Assembly: GCA_035575095.1 (NCBI GenBank)
Contig: DATLYF010000047.1
Span: forward strand, 1-10,305
DNA length: 10,305 nt
Source of the DNA: DATLYF01 sp035575095
GTDB taxonomy: Bacteria; Pseudomonadota; Gammaproteobacteria; Competibacterales; Competibacteraceae
Direction: 5' to 3'
Under the pieces are notes generated by a model. That model worked only from the letters and a program-made list of their open reading frames with translations, searched no databases and had not been told where the DNA came from. Position 1 is the stretch's first letter. Every line of letters begins with the position of its first letter. A program made the translations under genes and the position numbers. Below, piece after piece: positions 6,052 to 10,305 of the stretch.

Positions 6052-7518
6052 TCAATCCGCCAGCCAGCGGTAGAGCGGGTTCAGGTCCAGATGCCGTTCC
6101 ACCAGGTCGGCCAAGCGCTCGATCTCGTGGTCGCGCAGAGCGCGGTAATCGGGGGTGGCACGCACCGCCAGCCCGGCCCAGCGCAACAAGGCGTCGCGCG
6201 CCGCCGGATGGTCGAACAGGCCGTGCCAGTAGGTGCCGATGACCTGGCCGTCGGCGCTGATGGCGCCGTCGCTGGAACCGTCGGCCAGATGCAGCAGCGG
6301 CCGCGCGCGCGCCGGACCACGGCTTACGCCCATGTGGATCTCGTAGCCGGTGGCCTCGGCGTCTTCCAGGGTCAGCCGCCCGGCCACGCGCTTGAGCTGT
6401 TTCTCCGGCTCCAGCACGGTGTCCAGCTCCAGCCAGCCGAAGCCCGGGCTGTCCCCCGCCGCTCCCTCGAAGCCGCGCGGGTCGGCCAGACGGCGACCGA
6501 GCATCTGGTAGCCGCCGCAGATGCCGAGCACCTTGCCGCCGTAGCGCAGGTGGCGATTGAGATACTCCTCCCAGCCGTGCTCGCGCAGCCGGGCCAGATC
6601 CGGGCGCACGCTCTTGGAGCCGGGCAGGATCACCAGATCGGCCGGCGGGATGGGCTCGCCCAGGCTCACCCAGATGAGTTCGACCTGCGGATGCAGCGCC
6701 AGCGGGTCGAGGTCGGTGTGGTTGGCGATGCGCGGCAGTACCGGCACCACCACCCTGAGTTTGCGCGCGTCCTTGTCCGCACCTTGGCTACGGCCCAGGG
6801 CGAGCGAGTCCTCCGCCTCCAGGTGCAGGTTGGGCACGAAGGGCAGCACCCCCAGCACCGGCTTGCCGGTGCGCCGCGTCAGCCACTCCAGGCCGGGGGC
6901 GAGCAGGCTGACATCGCCACGGAAGCGGTTGATGACCAAGCCCTGGATGCGCGCCCGTTCGCTCGCCGAAAGACATTCCAGGGTGCCGAGCAGATGGGCG
7001 AACACCCCGCCGCGGTCGATGTCCGCCACCAGCCACACCGGGCAGTCTACCGCCTCGGCGAAGCCCATGTTGGCGATGTCGTTGGCGCGCAGATTCACTT
7101 CCGCCGGACTGCCGGCGCCCTCCACCAGCACCAGCTCGTACTGCTGGCTCAGCCGGGCGTGGGACTCCAGCACTGCCTGCCGGGCTACCCGCTTGTAGTC
7201 GTGATAGCCGCGGGCGTCGGTGTTGAACACGACGCGGCCGTGGATCACCACCTGGCAGCCGACGTCGGTGTTGGGCTTGAGCAGCACTGGGTTCATGTCG
7301 GTATGCGGTGGGAGTCCCGCCGCCTGGGCCTGCACCGCCTGGGCGCGACCGATCTCGCCGCCGTCGACGGTCACGGCACTGTTGTTGGCCATGTTCTGCG
7401 GCTTGAACGGCACCACCTTGACACCGCGCCGTGCCAGGATGCGGCACAGGGCGGTGACCAGCGTGCTCTTGCCGGCATCCGAGGTGCAGCCCTGCACCAT
7501 CAGGGTGCGCGCCCTCAT
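6052..7518 (-). CDS. cobQ: Cobyric acid synthase (glutamine-hydrolysing)
   Basis: The 488-residue cytoplasmic enzyme amidates adenosylcobyrinic acid a,c-diamide at four side chains, using glutamine and ATP, to give adenosylcobyric acid. It has the two domains of the family. The N-terminal ATP-binding synthetase begins MVQGCTSDAGKSTL at 7-20, with KPQNMANNS at 39-47, LVEGAGSPAEVNL at 131-143 and DIDRGGVFAH at 167-176. The C-terminal class I glutaminase has LPGSKS at 298-303, the nucleophile Cys334 in LGICGGYQMLG and the catalytic His432 in GTYWHGLFD. Length is normal and no key residue is missing. The ATG at 7518 overlaps the cysG stop by four bases (ATGA). CbiP is the anaerobic-pathway name for the same step; the sequence does not tell which ring-contraction route the organism uses. 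Confidence 0.97.
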   Translation of the reverse strand: MRARTLMVQGCTSDAGKSTLVTALCRILARRGVKVVPFKPQNMANNSAVTVDGGEIGRAQAVQAQAAGLPPHTDMNPVLLKPNTDVGCQVVIHGRVVFNTDARGYHDYKRVARQAVLESHARLSQQYELVLVEGAGSPAEVNLRANDIANMGFAEAVDCPVWLVADIDRGGVFAHLLGTLECLSASERARIQGLVINRFRGDVSLLAPGLEWLTRRTGKPVLGVLPFVPNLHLEAEDSLALGRSQGADKDARKLRVVVPVLPRIANHTDLDPLALHPQVELIWVSLGEPIPPADLVILPGSKSVRPDLARLREHGWEEYLNRHLRYGGKVLGICGGYQMLGRRLADPRGFEGAAGDSPGFGWLELDTVLEPEKQLKRVAGRLTLEDAEATGYEIHMGVSRGPARARPLLHLADGSSDGAISADGQVIGTYWHGLFDHPAARDALLRWAGLAVRATPDYRALRDHEIERLADLVERHLDLNPLYRWLAD

Positions 7519-8963
7519 GCCTCATCGCCCCCATTCTGGGCATCGCGCAGTGCCAGCGGCAGCTCGGCCAGACCGCGCTCGCCTGCAGAGAACCAGTCGA
7601 GCTGATCGTGCAGTTTCACCACCTCGCCGACGATGAGCAGGGTGGGCGGCTTGATGGCACGCCCGGCCACCAGCGCCGGCAGCTCGGCCAGGGTGGTGAC
7701 GTGGGTGCGCTGGTTGCGCGTCGTGCCCTGCTCCACCAGCGCCGCCGGCCAGTCGGCGGGCAGGCCGTGGGCCTGGAGCTGGGCGCTGATCTCCTCGATG
7801 CCCTGCAGCCCCATGTAGAACACCACGGTCTGCCCCGGCCGCGCCAGGCACGGCCAGTTCAGGTCCAGGGCGCCGTCCTGCTTGCGGTGGCCGGTGACGA
7901 AGATGCAGGCCTGGGCGTAGTCGCGGTGGGTGAGCGGGATGCCGGCGTAGGCGGCGCAGCCCGAGGCCGCGGTCACCCCGGGCACTACCTGAAACGGCAC
8001 GCCCTGCTCGGTGAGCAGCTGGATCTCCTCGCCGCCGCGACCGAAGATGAACGGATCGCCGCCCTTGAGCCGCAGCACGCGCTTGCCCTGCTTGGCCAGA
8101 TCGGCGAGAAGCTGGTTGATGCGCTCCTGCGGCAGGGCGTGGTTGCTCTGCGCCTTGCCCACGTAGATGCGCTCGGCGTCGCGGCGCACCAAAGCCAGCA
8201 CCTGCTCGGAGACCAGCCGGTCGTAGAGCACCACGTCGGCTTGTTGCATCAGTTGCAAGGCGCGCAGAGTGAGCAGGCTGGGGTCGCCGGGGCCGCCGCC
8301 GACCAGGTAGACCTCGCCCAGGGTGCGCTCGGCACGGGCATCCTCCAGGGCGCGCGCCAGCGCCGCGCGCGCCGCCCCTTCGCGCCCGGACAGGGCGAGA
8401 TCGGCCACCTCGCCCTGGAACACCCGCTCCCAGAAGCGCCGCCGCGCCTGCTGAGGCAGGACGCTCTTGACCTGCTCGCGGAACTCGCCGGCGAGCCGGG
8501 CCAGCAGGCCGTAGGCGGCCGGGATCAGCGCCTCCAGCTTGCCGCGCAGCAGCCGTGCCAGCACCGGCGAGGCGCCGCCGGTACCGACCGCGATCAGTAC
8601 CGGCGAGCGGTCGACGATGGCCGGCAGGGTCACGCTCGACAGCTCCGGGCTGTCCACCACGTTGACCGGCAGCCGCTGCGCCCGGGCCAGCTCCGCCACC
8701 TGAGCATTGACCGCGCGCTCGTCGGTGGCGGCGATGACCAGCTCGGCATCCTGCAGATCTTCCGCCTGGAAGCGCCGTGCGATATGCGCAACCCGGCCCT
8801 GCTCCACCAGCGCCGCCAGCTCGCCGTGCAGTTCGGGCGCGACCACCGTGACCCGCCCGCCGGCCTCCAGCAGCAGCGCCACCTTGCGCGCCGCCACGCC
8901 GCCGCCGCCCACCACCAGGCAGGGGCGGTTGTCGAGGTTCATGAACAGAGGTAGTGCGTCCAC
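7515..8963 (-). CDS. cysG: Siroheme synthase: uroporphyrinogen-III methyltransferase / precorrin-2 dehydrogenase / ferrochelatase
   Basis: This 482-residue trifunctional cytoplasmic enzyme makes siroheme from uroporphyrinogen III; its intermediate precorrin-2 is also the entry to cobalamin. The start is GTG at 8963: it gives MDALPLFMNL, the usual CysG beginning, and has GAGG about 8 bases upstream, whereas the ATG at 8942 has neither. The N-terminal dehydrogenase/chelatase module has the NAD loop VVGGGGVAARK at 17-27 and Asp104 in NVVDSPE, the residue needed for both reactions in the Salmonella enzyme. The methyltransferase module has VGGGPGDPSLLTL at 221-233, Asp248 (VLYDRLVS), Lys270 (VGK), RLKGGDPFIFGRGGEE at 298-313 and GIPLTHRDYAQ at 341-351. 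Position 128, a phosphoserine in Salmonella, is Thr here. It overlaps cobQ by four bases, which suggests it serves corrinoid synthesis as well as siroheme. Confidence 0.97.
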   Translation of the reverse strand: MDALPLFMNLDNRPCLVVGGGGVAARKVALLLEAGGRVTVVAPELHGELAALVEQGRVAHIARRFQAEDLQDAELVIAATDERAVNAQVAELARAQRLPVNVVDSPELSSVTLPAIVDRSPVLIAVGTGGASPVLARLLRGKLEALIPAAYGLLARLAGEFREQVKSVLPQQARRRFWERVFQGEVADLALSGREGAARAALARALEDARAERTLGEVYLVGGGPGDPSLLTLRALQLMQQADVVLYDRLVSEQVLALVRRDAERIYVGKAQSNHALPQERINQLLADLAKQGKRVLRLKGGDPFIFGRGGEEIQLLTEQGVPFQVVPGVTAASGCAAYAGIPLTHRDYAQACIFVTGHRKQDGALDLNWPCLARPGQTVVFYMGLQGIEEISAQLQAHGLPADWPAALVEQGTTRNQRTHVTTLAELPALVAGRAIKPPTLLIVGEVVKLHDQLDWFSAGERGLAELPLALRDAQNGGDEA

Positions 8964-9131
8964 AGCGAATCCTCAGTCTTGTGCTCCCCAGGTGTCGATT
9001 CCCAAGCCGCCAAGGCGGTCATCTCGATTCGTGCAATAACCCCGCCAACTCTCGCGGAAACCGCGGCCGGCCCCCTACCCTGCGGCCGGAACAGGCACGG
9101 GGCCTTGATCTCGATCACGCCCCCCCGACTC
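8964..9131. other. 168-base gap between the DUF1636 gene and cysG
   Basis: No gene is supported here. It holds small symmetric stretches: CCGCC-AA-GGCGG at 9007-9018, CGCGG-AAA-CCGCG at 9053-9065 and a direct repeat GCGGCCGG at 9063-9070 and 9082-9089. I looked for a cobalamin riboswitch B12 box and for sigma-70 boxes on the minus strand and found neither in convincing form. The gap separates two pairs of overlapping genes, so a cysG-cobQ promoter may be here. The cysG ribosome site is near its low-coordinate end. Confidence 0.5.
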
Positions 9132-9506
9132 TCACCTGGCGAGCGCCGGAATGCGCGCCAGGAAGTGCCCCTTGACCGCCTCCGGCCATTGCCGATAGGG
9201 CACCGTGCCGTCGGGGCTGGCGGCATAGAGGGCGGCGTAATCGAGGATGGCGGCGGCGCTTTCGGCCGAGGCCGGGAAACGCCCCAACACATATTGCATG
9301 CGTCCCGGCGCCGAGAGCGCCACGTTGCAGCCCTCGGTGCAGGCCATCAGACAGTTGGTCGGGTGCAGGCGCACCGCCTCGGCGGCCGGATGCTCGCGCA
9401 GTGCGGCCAGCAGATGATCGCGCAGCCGCCCACCTCCACCCATGCCGGCCGCGCCCGGACAGGTGGTGTCAGTGCAGGTCTGGCAGACGTAGAGGGTGAT
9501 GCTCAT
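9132..9506 (-). CDS. DUF1636 Cys-rich putative metal-binding protein
   Basis: 124 residues with no signal peptide. Six cysteines are placed as in small thioredoxin-like ferredoxins: Cys8, Cys11 and Cys16 in YVCQTCTDTTCPG, and Cys52, Cys56 and Cys60 in NCLMACTEGCNVAL. A glycine run (GMGGGG) lies at 21-26 and the C-terminal part has VPYRQWPEAVKGHFLARIP. This is the DUF1636 family, described as predicted metal-binding and often found beside cobalamin genes; its function is unproven. A [2Fe-2S] cluster or cobalt handling are both possible. The ATG at 9506 shares one base with the cobO stop (TGATG), with GGAG 5 bases upstream inside the end of cobO. The frame is open further upstream, but that would run deep into cobO out of frame and without family-like sequence. 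Confidence 0.82.
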   Translation of the reverse strand: MSITLYVCQTCTDTTCPGAAGMGGGGRLRDHLLAALREHPAAEAVRLHPTNCLMACTEGCNVALSAPGRMQYVLGRFPASAESAAAILDYAALYAASPDGTVPYRQWPEAVKGHFLARIPALAR

Positions 9507-10111
9507 CAGAACTCCACCCCGCGCTGCGCTTTCACCCCCTGGTCCTTGTAGGGGTGCTTGAGCGGGCGGATGTCGCTTACCAGGTCGGCGGCCTCGATCA
9601 GCTTCTCCGGCGCGTGACGGCCAGTGATGATCACGTGCAGCATGGGCTTGCGCCGGCCGAGCACGTCCAGCACCCGGCCCAGGTCCAGGTAGTCGTATTT
9701 CAGGATCACGTTGAGCTCGTCCAGGATCACCATATCGAAGCTGGGGTCGAGGATCATGCGCTCGGCTTCGGCCCAGGCGCGCCGGGCGGTGGCCACGTCG
9801 CGCTCGCGGTCCTGGGTCTTCCAGGTGAAGCCCTCGCCGATGGTGTGCCACTCCACATTGGGGAAGCGCTGAAACAGCTCGCGCTCGGCGGTATGCATGG
9901 CACCCTTGATGAACTGCACCACCCCGAGCTTCATGCCGTGGCCCACCGCGCGCAGCCCCATGCCGAAGGCGGCGGTGGACTTGCCCTTGCCGGTGCCGGT
10001 GTTAATGATCAGCAGCCCCTTCTCCACCGTGGCCCTGGCCTGCTTGGCCTCGTAGCCGGCGTTGCGCCGTTCGGCCATGCGCTTGTGGGCTTCCTGGTCA
10101 GTCTTATCCAT
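9506..10111 (-). CDS. cobO: Corrinoid (cob(I)yrinic acid a,c-diamide) adenosyltransferase
   Basis: This 201-residue cytoplasmic enzyme of the CobA/CobO/BtuR family transfers the 5'-deoxyadenosyl group of ATP to the cobalt(I) of a corrinoid. It has the family P-loop NTGTGKGKST at 37-46, GVVQFIKG at 63-70, the Walker-B-like VILDELN at 128-134 and the closing KHPYKDQGVKAQRGVEF. Length is usual. The ATG at 10111 is chosen for MDKTDQEAHKRMAERR, typical of the family's basic N-terminus, with GAGGG about 8 bases upstream. The longer open frame to 10276 is not family-like and overlaps the upstream gene. BtuR and CobA are alternative names; CobO fits best because de novo cobalamin genes surround it. 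It lies 47 bases after the chelatase-type gene and overlaps the DUF1636 start by one base. Confidence 0.96.
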   Translation of the reverse strand: MDKTDQEAHKRMAERRNAGYEAKQARATVEKGLLIINTGTGKGKSTAAFGMGLRAVGHGMKLGVVQFIKGAMHTAERELFQRFPNVEWHTIGEGFTWKTQDRERDVATARRAWAEAERMILDPSFDMVILDELNVILKYDYLDLGRVLDVLGRRKPMLHVIITGRHAPEKLIEAADLVSDIRPLKHPYKDQGVKAQRGVEF

Positions 10112-10158
10112 GCGTTTACCCTCGCTATTGCGAATCGCCCGATGGCGGGACGCGAACG

Positions 10159-10305
10159 TCACCTCGCCGCCAACCCCTCCAACACCCAATACTCGCCTCC
10201 CAGCTGCTGCGCCAGCCGCCTGGCCCGCCCCAGCCGCACCGGCCCGCTCTCGGTGTCGATCACCACCACCCGGCACTCCGGCGCCAGCCCGGCCAAGTCG
10301 TCGCG
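10159..10305 (-). CDS. C-terminal fragment of a chelatase-type von Willebrand A protein (ChlD/BchD-like)
   Basis: The last 48 codons of a gene that begins beyond the right edge; the stop TGA is at 10159-10161. The visible residues include CRVVVIDTESGPVRLGRA followed by RRLAQQLGGEYWVLEGL. This matches the final strand and helix of the von Willebrand A domain in the D subunit of magnesium-chelatase-type AAA+ complexes, where a VVDTE-x-G-x-x-x-LG segment precedes a helix and a closing Y-x-x-LE-x-L. Known context: in many proteobacteria ChlI/ChlD-like proteins sit beside cobN and cobO and are thought to work with CobN in cobalt insertion. Here the next gene is cobO, which supports that reading. 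With 48 residues the family call is good, but the metal is inferred only from the neighbours. Confidence 0.7.
   Translation of the reverse strand, partial: RDDLAGLAPECRVVVIDTESGPVRLGRARRLAQQLGGEYWVLEGLAAR

Noticed and set aside
6091..7605. 504-codon open frame on the plus strand
   Set aside because: It lies antiparallel to cobQ, has no family-like motifs and is rich in His/Gln/Ala/Gly, as expected from reverse frames of GC-rich genes. The minus-strand cobQ has every catalytic motif.
7608..8954. 448-codon open frame on the plus strand
   Set aside because: Complete antisense shadow of cysG with no recognisable domain; composition is that of a reverse frame.
8964..9131. Cobalamin riboswitch before cysG
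   Set aside because: No B12 box or matching paired core is found on the minus strand, and 168 bases is short for the full element. The 47-base gap before cobO is too short as well.
8939..9292. 117-codon minus-strand frame across the DUF1636-cysG gap
   Set aside because: It overlaps the DUF1636 gene and the cysG start out of frame and shows no family-like sequence or ribosome site.

Overview
The window is GC-rich bacterial DNA, by eye roughly two-thirds G+C. Every gene I can support lies on the minus strand, so transcription runs from high to low coordinates. The gene content points to a gammaproteobacterium, possibly an autotrophic or sulfur-oxidising one: a CysG-type trifunctional siroheme synthase, glutathione-dependent formaldehyde oxidation, a HoxX hydrogenase-maturation protein and REP-like palindromes. 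That lineage is an inference from gene content and not a database match.

Read in the direction of transcription, the window has three parts. (1) From 10305 to 6052 is a cobalamin/siroheme block: the C-terminal end of a chelatase-type von Willebrand A protein, the corrinoid adenosyltransferase (cobO/btuR), a Cys-rich DUF1636 metal-binding protein, a 168-base gap, siroheme synthase cysG (GTG start) and cobyric acid synthase cobQ. Within it, cobO and the DUF1636 gene overlap as TGATG, and cysG and cobQ overlap as ATGA. (2) From 5868 to 3309 are three exported proteins: a PQQ-type beta-propeller, a cytochrome P460-like c-type haem protein (ATGA overlap with the propeller gene) and a DUF3179 protein. 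(3) From 3181 to 1 is a C1/hydrogen block: class III alcohol dehydrogenase, S-formylglutathione hydrolase and, after a 357-base gap, hoxX, which runs off the left edge.

Three intergenic spaces carry related REP-like inverted repeats with CCCTCACCCT/GGGAGAGGG-type ends (about 1091-1199, 4274-4312 and 5959-6025). They sit at the boundaries between the blocks. I see no tRNA, rRNA, insertion sequence, CRISPR array, cobalamin riboswitch or T-tailed terminator.

The cobalamin block supplies adenosylated corrinoids and siroheme. The C1 block converts formaldehyde to formate, and formate can feed the formyl-tetrahydrofolate pool that HoxX draws on to make the CO ligand of [NiFe]-hydrogenase. The exported trio between them has no obvious assigned function and is the least explained part of the window.
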